A stretch of 64,000 nt of DNA from Nocardia mangyaensis. Lineage in GTDB: Bacteria; Actinomycetota; Actinomycetes; Mycobacteriales; Mycobacteriaceae. Location of the stretch: assembly GCF_001886715.1 (NCBI RefSeq), contig NZ_CP018082.1, positions 5,580,001 through 5,644,000 on the forward strand. The letters run 5' to 3'. A program made the position numbers and the translations under genes. How positions within the stretch are numbered: the stretch's first letter is position 1; each line of letters opens with the position of its first letter. The notes under the pieces are model-generated. The model did not search any database. It saw nothing but the letters and a program-made list of their open reading frames with translations, and had not been told where the DNA came from. Of the stretch, positions 16,930-25,451 are shown piece by piece.

Positions 16930-16936
16930 TCCGGGG

Positions 16937-18103
16937 TCAACCGGCGACGATCGCACCTTCGGTAGCCCGCAGTTCTTCCACCGACTGCGCGGTTTCCGCC
17001 ATCACCAGTTCGGCGTTGATCTGGGCGCCCGCCATCGCGCCCGCCGCCGCGGCCGCGCCGACCTGGGCGGCCGGCTCGGTGACATTGCCCGCGACCCACA
17101 CGCCGGGGACGGAGGTGCGGCCGACCGGGTCGGCGGGGATGTGGTCGCCGATCCCCGCCGGGTGCGGTTGGGGCGGGAGGCCGAGGCCGGTGAGGAACGT
17201 CGCGCGGATGCTCGAGCGGGGCGCCACCACCAGCGCGTCACGGTCGACGACCGTGCCGTCGGCCAGCCGGATGCCGGCGAGCCGGTCGGCGGCGGAGGTC
17301 ACCTCGACGACCTCGCCCTCGATGATCCGAACCCCACGTGCGACAAGCTTTTCGGTGTCCTCGGCCCCCAACGCGGGCGCCGTGTGGGTCAGGAACACCA
17401 CGTCATCGCTGAGCTGGGTGAACAGCAGCGCCTGGTGCACCGACATCGGTCCGCTCGCCAGCACCGCGATGCGCCGGTCCCGCACCTCCCAACCATGGCA
17501 GTAGGGGCAGTGCAGCACATCGTGTCCCCAGCGCTCGCGCAGCCCGGGGATCTCGGGGAGCACATCGGTGATGCCGGTGGTCACGAGGATGCGCCGGGCC
17601 AGCACAGTGCGCCCGTCAGCGAGCCGCACCCGGAAGCCGTAGCGACGCGCCGCACCGGCCCCGCCCGGATCGCCGGCGGCCGAGCCATTGACAATCGCCG
17701 CGCCCGATCCGGCCGAATCACCCACACCCGCTGCGCTCGCGCCGTTCGAATCATCGAGGACCGCCCCGACCGGGCCGATCGGAGCAACGGGTTCCGCCCC
17801 GACCGAACCACCGGACACCGCCGCGCCACCATCGCCGAGCCGATCGACCGCGACCACCTCCCCGGACACCACGTGCCCGCCGTACCCACGCACCTCCGCG
17901 CGCCCCTGCTCGACCAGTTCCGCCGGCGGCGTCCCATCGCGCGCCAGCAGCCCGTGCACCCCTTCGGCGGGTGCGTTGCGCGGTGACCCCGCATCGATCA
18001 CGGCGACCGTTCGCCGGGACCTGACCAGCATGAGCGCCGCGTTCAACCCGGCCGCCCCGCCGCCGAGCACCACCACGTCGTACCTGTCGTTCAACTCAGT
18101 CAT
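16937..18103 (-). CDS. Thioredoxin-reductase-like NAD(P)/FAD flavoprotein
   Basis: A 388-residue pyridine nucleotide-disulfide oxidoreductase. The FAD motif VVLGGGAAGL is at residues 11-20, the redox pair CPYC is at residues 199-202 in HCPYCHGWEV, and the NADPH domain and C-terminal FAD motif (VPGVWVAGN) follow. It is expected to pass electrons from NAD(P)H to a disulfide or small substrate. The start at 18103 is fixed by AAGGAGG eight bases upstream. Residues about 90-152 are a Gly/Ala/Ser-rich, low-complexity insertion that family members normally lack. The gene is divergent from an Xre-cupin regulator with 82 bp between them, an arrangement seen in other actinomycetes, and is probably regulated by it. 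Confidence 0.9.
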   Translation of the reverse strand: MTELNDRYDVVVLGGGAAGLNAALMLVRSRRTVAVIDAGSPRNAPAEGVHGLLARDGTPPAELVEQGRAEVRGYGGHVVSGEVVAVDRLGDGGAAVSGGSVGAEPVAPIGPVGAVLDDSNGASAAGVGDSAGSGAAIVNGSAAGDPGGAGAARRYGFRVRLADGRTVLARRILVTTGITDVLPEIPGLRERWGHDVLHCPYCHGWEVRDRRIAVLASGPMSVHQALLFTQLSDDVVFLTHTAPALGAEDTEKLVARGVRIIEGEVVEVTSAADRLAGIRLADGTVVDRDALVVAPRSSIRATFLTGLGLPPQPHPAGIGDHIPADPVGRTSVPGVWVAGNVTEPAAQVGAAAAAGAMAGAQINAELVMAETAQSVEELRATEGAIVAG

Positions 18104-18160
18104 CTCGACCTCCTTCGAGAGACCACGGTGCACCCGTACCCAGCAAACCGGCAAGAGAAA

Positions 18161-18175
18161 TTGCCGCTATGGCAA
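18161..18175. promoter_or_regulatory. Candidate operator: inverted repeat in the flavoprotein/Xre-cupin gap
   Basis: TTGCC-GCTAT-GGCAA is a perfect 5-bp inverted repeat with a 5-base spacer. It lies 11 bp before the Xre-cupin ATG and 58 bp before the flavoprotein ATG on the other strand. Its place suggests autoregulation and control of both divergent genes by the Xre-cupin protein. A further TGGCA follows at 18178-18182. Confidence 0.5.
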
Positions 18176-18185
18176 ACTGGCAGGC

Positions 18186-18767
18186 ATGGACGACCTCGGC
18201 GCCACCCTGGACTCGGTCGGACCGCGCCTGCGCGCTCTGCGCCGACAGCGACAGACCACGCTGGCCGACCTGTCGACGGAAACAGGCATCTCGGTCAGCA
18301 CGCTCTCGCGTCTGGAGTCGGGTGACCGCAAACCCACCCTCGAACTACTACTCCCCCTGGCCAAGGCGCACGGTGTCACCCTCGATGAACTCGTCGACGC
18401 CCCACCCACCGGCGATCCCCGCATCCACCTGCGCCCGATCACCCGCAACGGTCTCACCATGCTCCCGCTCACCAAACGCGCGGGCGGCATCCAGGCGTTC
18501 AAGATGGTCATCGCCCCCGGCGCCCGCAACCACCCCGACCCGCAGGTGCACGAGGGCTACGAATGGCTCTACGTCCTCAACGGGCGCCTGCGGTTGATCC
18601 TCGGCGACAACGACGTGATCCTCACTCCCGGCGAGGCCGCCGAATTCGACACCCACGTCCCGCACTGGTTCGGCGCCGCCGACGAACAATCCGTCGAATT
18701 CCTCAGCCTCTTCGGCAAGCAGGGCGAGCGCGCTCATCTGCGCGCCCGCCCCAAAGCAAGCCGCTGA
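18186..18767 (+). CDS. Xre-family transcriptional regulator with C-terminal cupin domain
   Basis: A 193-residue regulator. Residues 13-70 form the helix-turn-helix (LRALRRQRQTTLADLSTETG, then SVSTLSRLESGDRKPTLELL). Residues 95-185 form a cupin barrel (HPDPQVHEGYEWLYVLNGRL and PGEAAEFDTHVPHWF), which probably senses a small ligand. There is no clear ribosome site: ATG 18186 may be read from a very short leader or a leaderless message. It faces the thioredoxin-reductase-like gene across an 82-bp region with an inverted repeat. The last 25 codons recur as a relic at 24628-24720. Confidence 0.9.
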   Translation: MDDLGATLDSVGPRLRALRRQRQTTLADLSTETGISVSTLSRLESGDRKPTLELLLPLAKAHGVTLDELVDAPPTGDPRIHLRPITRNGLTMLPLTKRAGGIQAFKMVIAPGARNHPDPQVHEGYEWLYVLNGRLRLILGDNDVILTPGEAAEFDTHVPHWFGAADEQSVEFLSLFGKQGERAHLRARPKASR

Positions 18768-19039
18768 CAGATACTTCCGACGTGGCCGATCGACACCGGC
18801 TCGCTCGCTGAATGCGCGAGCACGGTCGACGGCGAGCCGAACGCGGCGTGCTCGGGCAGGCGACTCCGCCGACAACTCGACTACCGCTGTCGGCGGCTGC
18901 CGGACCGAACACTCGTGCCAACCCCGGCGATGGTCTACGCCTCGAGTGCGCCTGATGGCAGGCCCAGTTCTCAGCGTTTCGCAAGTCAGTTCTGTCGATT
19001 CACAGTGGATACACCCAGCGTTCAGAGCCAGGACGTCTC
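18768..19039. other. Intergenic region upstream of the pst operon
   Basis: No gene is supported here. The right-hand part carries the possible PHO-box-like repeats and should hold the pst promoter. Confidence 0.5.
18966..19005 (+). promoter_or_regulatory. Possible PHO-box-like TTC direct repeats
   Basis: Four TTC-containing units (AGTTCTCAGCG, TTTCGCAAGTC, AGTTCTGTCGA, TTCACAGTGG) follow each other at 9-12 bp spacing about 110-150 bp upstream of pstS. Streptomyces PhoP boxes are 11-bp direct repeats based on GTTCACC; the match here is only approximate, so this is a suggestion. Confidence 0.3.
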
Positions 19040-19114
19040 ATGGAAAGGCCGCAGATGCGGTTCATGTTCGATCTCCCGGTGGTGAACTGGGATTCGTCCC
19101 AGGAGGACTTTTGA
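19040..19114 (+). CDS. Possible 24-residue leader peptide overlapping the pstS start
   Basis: An open frame begins at ATG 19040, six bases after AGGA, and ends with the TGA at 19112-19114, whose A is the first base of the pstS ATG (TGATG). A second in-frame ATG is at 19055. The peptide would read [15 protein letters not shown] and nine more residues. The pstS ribosome site AGGAGGA lies inside the frame, so translating ribosomes would reach it. It may couple leader and pstS translation. It could also be a chance frame. Confidence 0.35.
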   Translation: MERPQMRFMFDLPVVNWDSSQEDF

Positions 19115-20067
19115 TGAGGATTAGCCGTACGGCGCGCGTTTCAGCTGCGCTGCTGACGACAGGCCTGGCGCTCGCGGCATGTGGCAGCGATGAAGAATCT
19201 ACCTCTGACGGTGCCGATGCGCTGTCGGGCACCATCTTGATCGATGGGTCGAGCACAGTCGCCCCGCTCGGCGAGGCCGCGGCTGAGCTGTTCATGGAGT
19301 CGTACCCGGGCGTGCGGGTCACCGTCGGAACGTCGGGCACCGGTGGTGGTTTCACGAAGTTCTGCGAGGGTGAGACCGACGTCTCCGAGGCCTCGCGTCC
19401 GATCAAGGAATCCGAGATCACGGCGTGCGAGGCCAAGGGGATCGGCTACGACCAGCTCACCGTCGCCAACGACGCGCTGACCATCATGGTCAACCCGGAC
19501 AATCCGATCGACTGCCTGACCGTGCCGCAGCTCCAGCAGATCTGGGCGCCGGGCGCGACCATCACGAACTGGAACGAGATCGACGGCATCGACCACGACG
19601 CACCGCTGGACCTGTACGGTCCCGGCACGGACTCGGGCACCTTCGACTTCTTCACCGAAGCCATCAACGGCGAGTCCGGTGAGCAGCGCACCGACTACAA
19701 CAACATCGGCGAGGACGACAACACCGGCATCGTCGGTGTCAGTGGAACAGCCGGCGGCATGTTCTACGCCGGCTTCTCCTACTTCGAGGAGAACAAGGAC
19801 AAGGTCAAGGCGCTGCAGATCGACAGCGGCAGCGGCTGCGTCGAACCGACCATGGAGACGGTCAAGGACGGCACCTACACCCCGCTGGGCCGTGGACTGT
19901 TCATGTACCCGTCGGACAAGGCCCTGACCAAGCCCGAGGTCGTGCAGTTCTTCGAGTTCTTCATGGAGAACCAGGAGGCGATCGCCGAGGCGGCCGGCTT
20001 CATCGGGATGACCGACGCGCAGGCCGCCGAGTCGGCGGCCAAGGTCCAGAAGCTCGCCGGCAACTGA
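19114..20067 (+). CDS. pstS: Phosphate-binding lipoprotein PstS
   Basis: A 317-residue periplasmic-type binding lipoprotein that delivers phosphate to the PstCAB transporter. A signal peptide ends in the lipobox LALAACG, with the lipidated Cys at residue 23. The mature protein begins with [19 protein letters not shown] and [18 protein letters not shown], the characteristic phosphate-binding loops, and contains the typical [10 protein letters not shown] segment. The ATG at 19114 has AGGAGGA seven bases upstream; a TTG lies just before it. It is the first gene of a pstS-C-A-B-B-regulator operon. Confidence 0.93.
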   Translation: MRISRTARVSAALLTTGLALAACGSDEESTSDGADALSGTILIDGSSTVAPLGEAAAELFMESYPGVRVTVGTSGTGGGFTKFCEGETDVSEASRPIKESEITACEAKGIGYDQLTVANDALTIMVNPDNPIDCLTVPQLQQIWAPGATITNWNEIDGIDHDAPLDLYGPGTDSGTFDFFTEAINGESGEQRTDYNNIGEDDNTGIVGVSGTAGGMFYAGFSYFEENKDKVKALQIDSGSGCVEPTMETVKDGTYTPLGRGLFMYPSDKALTKPEVVQFFEFFMENQEAIAEAAGFIGMTDAQAAESAAKVQKLAGN

Positions 20068-20100
20068 CCGACGCGTGGTGACGAGCGACTGAGACATGTC

Positions 20101-21063
20101 ATGTTGACTGAAACGAAGGATGCCGCCGGCCAAGGACCGGAATCGGTCCCGTCGCTGGCGGCATCCAGCCCCCGATACGGCGAGAAGGTCATCAAGGGCC
20201 TGCTCACACTGTGCGCGGGACTCTCGGTCGCCGTCACCACGGCGATCGTGATCTCGCTGGTGGTCCCCTCGATCACCTTCTTCCGCGCGATCCCGCTGAC
20301 CGATTTCCTGTTCGGCACCGCCTGGTTCCCGGACTTCGCCTCCAATGCCAGTTTCGGCGTGGTGCCCATCGTGGTCGGCACGCTGACCGTGGTACTCATC
20401 TCACTGCTGGTAGCGATCCCGGTCGGGCTACTCTCCGCGATCTACCTGGCCGAGTACGCCCCGGCGCGGGTGCGGCGGGTCGTCAAGCCCATGCTCGAAG
20501 TGCTCGAGGGCATCCCTACCGTGGCCATCGGCCTGTTCGCGCTGCTGTTCCTGCGCCCGGTCGCCGAGTCGCTGTTCCCGTTCCTCCCGTGGCGCACCCC
20601 GTTCGCGGTCGGCATCGCCGGCGTGGCGGTGGGCCTGATGATCGTGCCGCTGGTGGCCTCGGTCGCCGAAGACGCCATGCGTGCGGTGCCGCGCAGTCTG
20701 CGCGAGGGCGCCTACGCGCTGGGTTCGAGCAAACTGCGGGTCTCGGCCCGGGTGGTGTTCCCCGCCGCGATTTCCGGCATTGTCGCCGCGATCGTGCTCG
20801 GCTCGTCGCGGGCCATCGGCGAGACCATGGTGGTGCTGATCGCCGCGGGTGCCACCCCGCAGCTCATCGCGCCATGGGAAGTCACCGAGTCCATCCAGAC
20901 CATGACCGCCTATATCGGCAGCACAGCCACCGGTGATATCGCCACCGGCACCATCACCTACAACGGAATCTTCGCGGTCGGCTTGGTGCTGTTCGTCATG
21001 ACGCTGGCCATGAACATGATCGCTATCCGTTTGGTCCGCCGCTTCCGCGAGGTATACGAGTAA
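20101..21063 (+). CDS. pstC: Phosphate ABC transporter permease PstC
   Basis: A 320-residue inner-membrane permease with about six helices. The permease signature EGAYALGSSKLRVSARVV (EAA-type loop) is at about residue 202, and VLEGIPTVAIGLFAL is the conserved segment of the PstC/PstA family. It forms the channel with PstA. The gene starts 33 bp after pstS, with only a weak ribosome site, and its TAA overlaps the pstA ATG (TAATG). Confidence 0.95.
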   Translation: MLTETKDAAGQGPESVPSLAASSPRYGEKVIKGLLTLCAGLSVAVTTAIVISLVVPSITFFRAIPLTDFLFGTAWFPDFASNASFGVVPIVVGTLTVVLISLLVAIPVGLLSAIYLAEYAPARVRRVVKPMLEVLEGIPTVAIGLFALLFLRPVAESLFPFLPWRTPFAVGIAGVAVGLMIVPLVASVAEDAMRAVPRSLREGAYALGSSKLRVSARVVFPAAISGIVAAIVLGSSRAIGETMVVLIAAGATPQLIAPWEVTESIQTMTAYIGSTATGDIATGTITYNGIFAVGLVLFVMTLAMNMIAIRLVRRFREVYE

Positions 21064-22034
21064 TGCGCACTGACCAGGATCCGGTGCCAGGCACCGTGGG
21101 AACGAAGGGGCCACGCACCGAGCGCGCCCGGCTCGCGGTGGCGGGAGCGCGCGCCGCGAGCGGCAACATCTTCGGCGAACCCGATCGTGGCACCAAGCTC
21201 GGCAACGTGATCTTTCCCGCGCTGCTGCTGTTGGCGCTGGCTTTCGCGCTCGGCGGACTGTGCGCACTGCTGGCGTGGTCGCTGGTGCAGGGCGCGCCGC
21301 GGCTCGATCTCGATCTGATCCTCAACAACCCGTCGCGGCTACGGCCCGAGACCGCGGGCTACCGGACCGCACTACTGGGCACCATCTACGTCATCGCGGG
21401 TGTGATCCTGCTGATCGTCCCGCTCGGTGTCGGTGCGGCGGTGTACTTGGAGGAGTACGCGGACAAGAGCCGATGGTACAACCGGTTGATCGAACTCAAT
21501 ATCCAGAACCTGGCCGGTGTGCCCTCGATCGTGTTCGGCATCCTCGGCCTGGCCTTCATCGCCCGAGGGCCGCTGAGCCTGGGCTTCGTCGCCGCGGCCG
21601 GCTCGCTCACCCTCGCGCTACTGGTGTTGCCGACCGTCATCCTCGCTTCCCGCGAGGCCATCCGGGCGGTCCCCCCGTCGATCCGAGACGGATCGCTGGC
21701 GCTGGGGGCGACCCAGTGGCAGACCACGAGCAGGCAGGTGCTGCCCGCGGCGCTGCCCGGTATTCTGACCGGCGTCATTCTCGCGGTGTCGCGGGCGATC
21801 GGCGAGGCGGCTCCGCTGCTGCTGGTCGGTGCCGTCACCTTCGTGACGTTCAACCCGTCGTTGTTCGACGGCGGGTATTCGGTGCTGCCGGTACAGATCT
21901 ACAACTACGCAGGTCGTCCGCAAGAGGAGTTCCACACCCTGGCCGCGGCCGGTGTGATCGTCATGCTGGTCACGCTGCTGCTCATGAACTCGTTCGCGAT
22001 CTGGTTGCGCAACCGCTACGAGAAGCGCTGGTAG
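21063..22034 (+). CDS. pstA: Phosphate ABC transporter permease PstA
   Basis: A 323-residue permease with an N-terminal cytoplasmic extension of about 45 residues, then six membrane helices. The conserved NLAGVPSIVFGILGLAF segment and the coupling loop DGSLALGATQWQTTSRQVL identify it. It pairs with PstC. The start overlaps the pstC stop by one base, indicating translational coupling. It ends at YEKRW, nine bp before pstB. Confidence 0.95.
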   Translation: MRTDQDPVPGTVGTKGPRTERARLAVAGARAASGNIFGEPDRGTKLGNVIFPALLLLALAFALGGLCALLAWSLVQGAPRLDLDLILNNPSRLRPETAGYRTALLGTIYVIAGVILLIVPLGVGAAVYLEEYADKSRWYNRLIELNIQNLAGVPSIVFGILGLAFIARGPLSLGFVAAAGSLTLALLVLPTVILASREAIRAVPPSIRDGSLALGATQWQTTSRQVLPAALPGILTGVILAVSRAIGEAAPLLLVGAVTFVTFNPSLFDGGYSVLPVQIYNYAGRPQEEFHTLAAAGVIVMLVTLLLMNSFAIWLRNRYEKRW

Positions 22035-22043
22035 GAGATCGAC

Positions 22044-22967
22044 ATGGCGGATAAGGCACTGCGAGCGTCGACGGAGGTCACCGAGTTGACGACAGAACAG
22101 ACCGCGTCGCGCGCGTCCCAAAGGGCGGCGCCTCCGGCAGTCGCGCTCGATCCGGACCGACTCGGGCACCACAAGGCGACCACCGAGCACGGCAAAGTCT
22201 TCGAGCTTCGAGAGCTGTCGGTGTTCTACGGCCGCACCAAGGCCATCAGCGACGTCACGATGGATATCTTCCACGGCAACGCCACCGCGTTCATCGGCCC
22301 TTCTGGATGTGGCAAGTCCACCTTGCTGCGCTGCATGAACCGGATGAACGATCTGATTCCCGGTGCCAGAGTGGAGGGATCGCTGCTCCATCACGGCACC
22401 GACATGTACGACCGGGGAATCGATCCGGTGCAGGTGCGCAAGCGCATCGGCATGGTGTTCCAGAAGCCGAACCCGTTCCCCAAGTCGATCTTTGACAATG
22501 TGGCCTTCGGGCCGCGGGGGCTGCGGATGTCCGGCGACATGGACGAGATCGTGGAGACCGCGCTGACCAAGGCCGCGCTCTGGGACGACGTCAAGGATCG
22601 GCTGCGCGACAACGCTTTCGGGTTGTCCGGCGGGCAGCAGCAACGGCTGTGCATCGCCCGCGCCATCGCGGCCGAGCCCGAGGTGGTCCTGATGGACGAG
22701 CCGTGTTCGGCGTTGGATCCGATCTCCACGGGCAAGATCGAGGATCTCATCACCGAGCTCAAGCGGGACTACTCGATCGTCATCGTCACCCACAATCTGC
22801 AGCAGGCCGCGCGGATCGCCGATATGACCGCCTTCTTCATGGTGTCCACCGACGCCGATGAGCAGAACCGCTGGGGCGAGCTCGTCGAATACGGCGACAC
22901 CGAAACGGTTTTCATCAAGCCGGCCGACCCACGGACCGAGCAGTACGTATCCGGCCGGATCGGCTGA
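22044..22967 (+). CDS. pstB: Phosphate ABC transporter ATPase PstB (first copy, N-terminally extended)
   Basis: A 307-residue ATPase. The core starts at about residue 50 ([13 protein letters not shown]) and has Walker [10 protein letters not shown], the PstB-specific [18 protein letters not shown], signature LSGGQQQRL and Walker [14 protein letters not shown]. The first 45 residues are an extra polar, Ala/Thr-rich tail not seen in the second copy. A GGAGATCGAC precedes the ATG. It energises phosphate import together with, or in alternation with, the second PstB downstream. Confidence 0.94.
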   Translation: MADKALRASTEVTELTTEQTASRASQRAAPPAVALDPDRLGHHKATTEHGKVFELRELSVFYGRTKAISDVTMDIFHGNATAFIGPSGCGKSTLLRCMNRMNDLIPGARVEGSLLHHGTDMYDRGIDPVQVRKRIGMVFQKPNPFPKSIFDNVAFGPRGLRMSGDMDEIVETALTKAALWDDVKDRLRDNAFGLSGGQQQRLCIARAIAAEPEVVLMDEPCSALDPISTGKIEDLITELKRDYSIVIVTHNLQQAARIADMTAFFMVSTDADEQNRWGELVEYGDTETVFIKPADPRTEQYVSGRIG

Positions 22968-22979
22968 GGGAGCAAGGGA

Positions 22980-23771
22980 ATGAACAGCGCGAGCCGGTCG
23001 GTCATCGACTGCACGGATCTCAACGTCTACTACGGCGATACCCACGCCGTCGCCGACGTCAACATATCCTTTGCGGCCAACGAGATCACCGCCTTGATCG
23101 GGCCGTCGGGCTGCGGGAAATCCACCGTCCTGCGCAGCCTGAACCGGATGAACGACCTGGTCTCCAGCGCCAGGATAGAAGGCACCGTGGCGTACCGCGG
23201 TATCGATGTGTACAGCCCGGAAGTGGATGTCATCGAGGTACGGCGCCGCATCGGCATGGTGTTCCAGAAGCCGAACCCGTTCCCCAGTTCGATCTACGAC
23301 AACATCGCCTACGGACCTCGGGTCACCGGCATGAAGGTCGACAGTATGGACGACCTGGTCGAGGAATCCTTGCGCAAGGCCGCGCTGTGGGATGACGTCA
23401 AGCACAAGCTGAAGACCGGCGGAAACGAACTCTCCGGTGGACAGCAGCAGCGCATGTGCATCGCCCGAGCCATCGCCACCAAGCCAGAGGTGATCTTGAT
23501 GGACGAACCGTGCTCGGCGCTCGACCCCATCTCGACGCTCAAGATCGAAGACCTGATGACCGAGCTCGCTCGCGAGTTCACCATCATCATCGTGACGCAC
23601 AATATGCAGCAGGCCGCCCGGGTCTCGCAACGCACCGCGTTCTTCACGGCGGCACCCGACGAGCGCGGGGCCCGCACCGGCCGAATGGTCGAGTTCGACA
23701 CCACTGCGAAGATCTTCGGCGATCCGGTCGACCCCCGGACCGAGGCCTACATCAGCGGAAAGTTCGGCTGA
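22980..23771 (+). CDS. pstB: Phosphate ABC transporter ATPase PstB (second copy)
   Basis: A 263-residue ATPase, the standard PstB length, starting 12 bp after the first copy. It has Walker [28 protein letters not shown], signature LSGGQQQRM and Walker [14 protein letters not shown]. All catalytic residues are intact in both copies. The two proteins are clearly related yet differ throughout, so this is an old duplication, not a recent tandem copy. They could form a heterodimeric ATPase or be used under different conditions. Confidence 0.95.
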   Translation: MNSASRSVIDCTDLNVYYGDTHAVADVNISFAANEITALIGPSGCGKSTVLRSLNRMNDLVSSARIEGTVAYRGIDVYSPEVDVIEVRRRIGMVFQKPNPFPSSIYDNIAYGPRVTGMKVDSMDDLVEESLRKAALWDDVKHKLKTGGNELSGGQQQRMCIARAIATKPEVILMDEPCSALDPISTLKIEDLMTELAREFTIIIVTHNMQQAARVSQRTAFFTAAPDERGARTGRMVEFDTTAKIFGDPVDPRTEAYISGKFG

Positions 23772-23778
23772 GCGGACA

Positions 23779-24588
23779 ATGTCGACACCGGCCAATGGCT
23801 GGGATGTGGGCGGATCCGCATTCCATCAGCGTCGGCGGGCCTGCCTCGCGGCCGCCCGTTCCACCCCGGACAGGCTCGCCGTCCTGCTGGTCGAGGACGC
23901 CTCACGGGAGGCCGACGATTTCGCGGACGCGATGAGCGGGCAACCAGTGGAGCTGCACCGGCACACCGACGCCGCCAAGGCTCTGTTCGTGGCCGGACGC
24001 AGTTGCCCGGACGTGATCGTGCTCGGGCCGGTGTCCGGACCGATCGACGCGGTGGGCTTCCTCACCGCGCTACGCAGTATCGACTCGACGGTGCCCGTTG
24101 TGGTCGGCGCGGGAGCGGGCACCGGCGAATTGACCTCCCGCGCCACGGAGTTGGCCGCCACCGCCGTTGTGCCCCGCCCGTACCGGGCGGGTGAGCTGCT
24201 CCGGTTGCTGGTTTCCCTGGCGCCGCGGCCGGATCGGCTCGACCTGCGGCCGCCGGTGATCAATCTGGGTCGGCTGCGGATCGACGGCACGATTCCTCAG
24301 TTCTGGTTGGACGGCGCCCTCGTGTCACTGCCACCCATGGAATTCATGCTGCTGCGGTACTTCGCTGGGCGGGTCGGCTCCGTGCTGTCGCGCACCGAGC
24401 TCATGAACGCGGTCTGGGGTGAGGGGTCCAAGAAGCACAGCAATACCCTGACCGTTCACATCGTTCGCTTGCGCAAACGCCTCGGTGACGACGAGCAGAA
24501 TCCGCACTGGATCAAGTCCGTGCGCGGACTCGGCTACCTGTTCACCGTGCCCGAACCGACCGATCGGCCGAGTATCCAGCTCCCCTAG
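23779..24588 (+). CDS. Atypical OmpR-type response regulator lacking phosphorylation residues
   Basis: A 269-residue protein with a receiver-like domain (residues 32-148) and an OmpR winged helix (about 165-255: LSRTELMNAVWG, then HIVRLRKRLG and the wing IKSVRGLGYLF). The acidic pair ED (39-40) is kept, but the phospho-acceptor Asp is Gly83 (DVIVLG), the conserved Thr/Ser position is Gly, and the Lys is Arg133 (VVPRPY). It should therefore not be phosphorylated in the normal way. No histidine kinase lies nearby. It starts seven bp after pstB and is almost certainly co-transcribed with the pst genes, so it may regulate phosphate genes or read out PstB state. Confidence 0.88.
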   Translation: MSTPANGWDVGGSAFHQRRRACLAAARSTPDRLAVLLVEDASREADDFADAMSGQPVELHRHTDAAKALFVAGRSCPDVIVLGPVSGPIDAVGFLTALRSIDSTVPVVVGAGAGTGELTSRATELAATAVVPRPYRAGELLRLLVSLAPRPDRLDLRPPVINLGRLRIDGTIPQFWLDGALVSLPPMEFMLLRYFAGRVGSVLSRTELMNAVWGEGSKKHSNTLTVHIVRLRKRLGDDEQNPHWIKSVRGLGYLFTVPEPTDRPSIQLP

Positions 24589-24627
24589 TCGTGCTGTCCT
24601 CAGACGTTGGTCGCTCGGGTGACCGGT

Positions 24628-24720
24628 CACCGACAGTCGGTCGAAATCGTCAGCCTCTTCGGCCAACAGGGCGAGCGCGCTCAGCTGCGCGCCCGCCCCA
24701 AGCGAACCGACCGACACCGG
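24628..24720 (+). pseudogene. 3' relic of a second Xre-cupin regulator gene
   Basis: The plus-strand translation QSVEIVSLFGQQGERAQLRA and the next residues RPK match the C-terminus of the Xre-cupin protein at 18186-18767 (QSVEFLSLFGKQGERAHLRA, then RPK). The DNA is also very similar over about 63 bases (18688-18750), and the likeness extends weakly beyond the stop (GACCGACACCGG against GATCGACACCGG). No upstream part of the gene is present: the pst regulator ends 40 bp before. It is the tail of a lost paralogue or of a partial duplication. Confidence 0.75.
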
Positions 24721-24725
24721 CCGAA

Positions 24726-25223
24726 TCAGCCGAGCGTGAAGCTCGCGCGTCCGGAGATGTGCTCCAATTCCTGGTGCTCGGGCAGGGTTTCGTCGGTGGT
24801 CACGATCCACGCCTCGACCCGGCCCGCACCGGGCCCCATACCCATCCCGGTGATCACACCGTCCGGCGCGTGCTCGAGCTCGCCGTTGACGACCCGGTGC
24901 GATTGGCCATTGGTGCGGCCGGTGTCCAGATTGCGCCAGTTCACCGCGACCCGGTAGGTCTGGCAGAAGTCGCCGGTCTGGGTGATCTTCACCTTGACCC
25001 CGAACTCACCGGACTTCGGCTGCGGCACGGTCCAGGCATTCAGGATGGCCGCGCAGTTGGCGCCGGGGGTCCGGCTGATCGTCGGAGTGAACTGGACGGT
25101 GGGATCGGTGGGCAGTGCCGCGGCGGGTCCGCTGAACCCGATCAGGGCGGCCGTGGCGGCCATGGTGGCGATCCCGGCGCGACGCAGCGAGGACTTGCGA
25201 ACAGTGCTTTTCATCAGACTCAT
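24726..25223 (-). CDS. Secreted protein of unknown function
   Basis: A 165-residue exported protein. From ATG 25223 (an in-frame ATG also at 25214) the N-terminus has a basic region KSTVRKSSLRRAG and a hydrophobic core, with likely cleavage after PAAA. The mature chain has two cysteines (GANCAAIL and GDFCQTY), which could form a disulfide, and alternating beta-like strands (VKVKITQTGDF, YRVAVNWRN) that suggest an immunoglobulin-like or beta-sandwich fold. The family was not recognised. It is transcribed alone, away from the membrane protein gene at 25452. Confidence 0.75.
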   Translation of the reverse strand: MSLMKSTVRKSSLRRAGIATMAATAALIGFSGPAAALPTDPTVQFTPTISRTPGANCAAILNAWTVPQPKSGEFGVKVKITQTGDFCQTYRVAVNWRNLDTGRTNGQSHRVVNGELEHAPDGVITGMGMGPGAGRVEAWIVTTDETLPEHQELEHISGRASFTLG

Positions 25224-25451
25224 GCCTGGTAATTCGCGCCGCCCCGCGAAGTCGTTAGCAACCGCAATGGTCTCAATTCGGAATACCAAATATGTAGTCG
25301 CACAATAACTTTCGGTGATCGCAAGATCACTCACGACTGTTAACACACCCGTGGTATCGATCGCGCAACGCGCCCGGCGCGCCGAGGTCGCGGCGATCAC
25401 CGATCGCGGTCGTATTCTGAGCCCGTCCAGCACTGCCACCGAGGAGGGCAG

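Noticed and set aside
17735..17760. GTTCGAATC-like string considered as a tRNA T-arm
   Set aside because: No acceptor or anticodon stems surround it; it lies within the flavoprotein gene.
17688..18185. In-frame upstream extension of the Xre-cupin gene
   Set aside because: It runs through the opposite flavoprotein gene and the divergent promoter; family similarity begins at ATG 18186.
21618..23795. A 725-codon frame antisense to pstA-pstB-pstB
   Set aside because: It crosses three clear genes on the plus strand and repeats itself only because the two pstB genes are paralogues.
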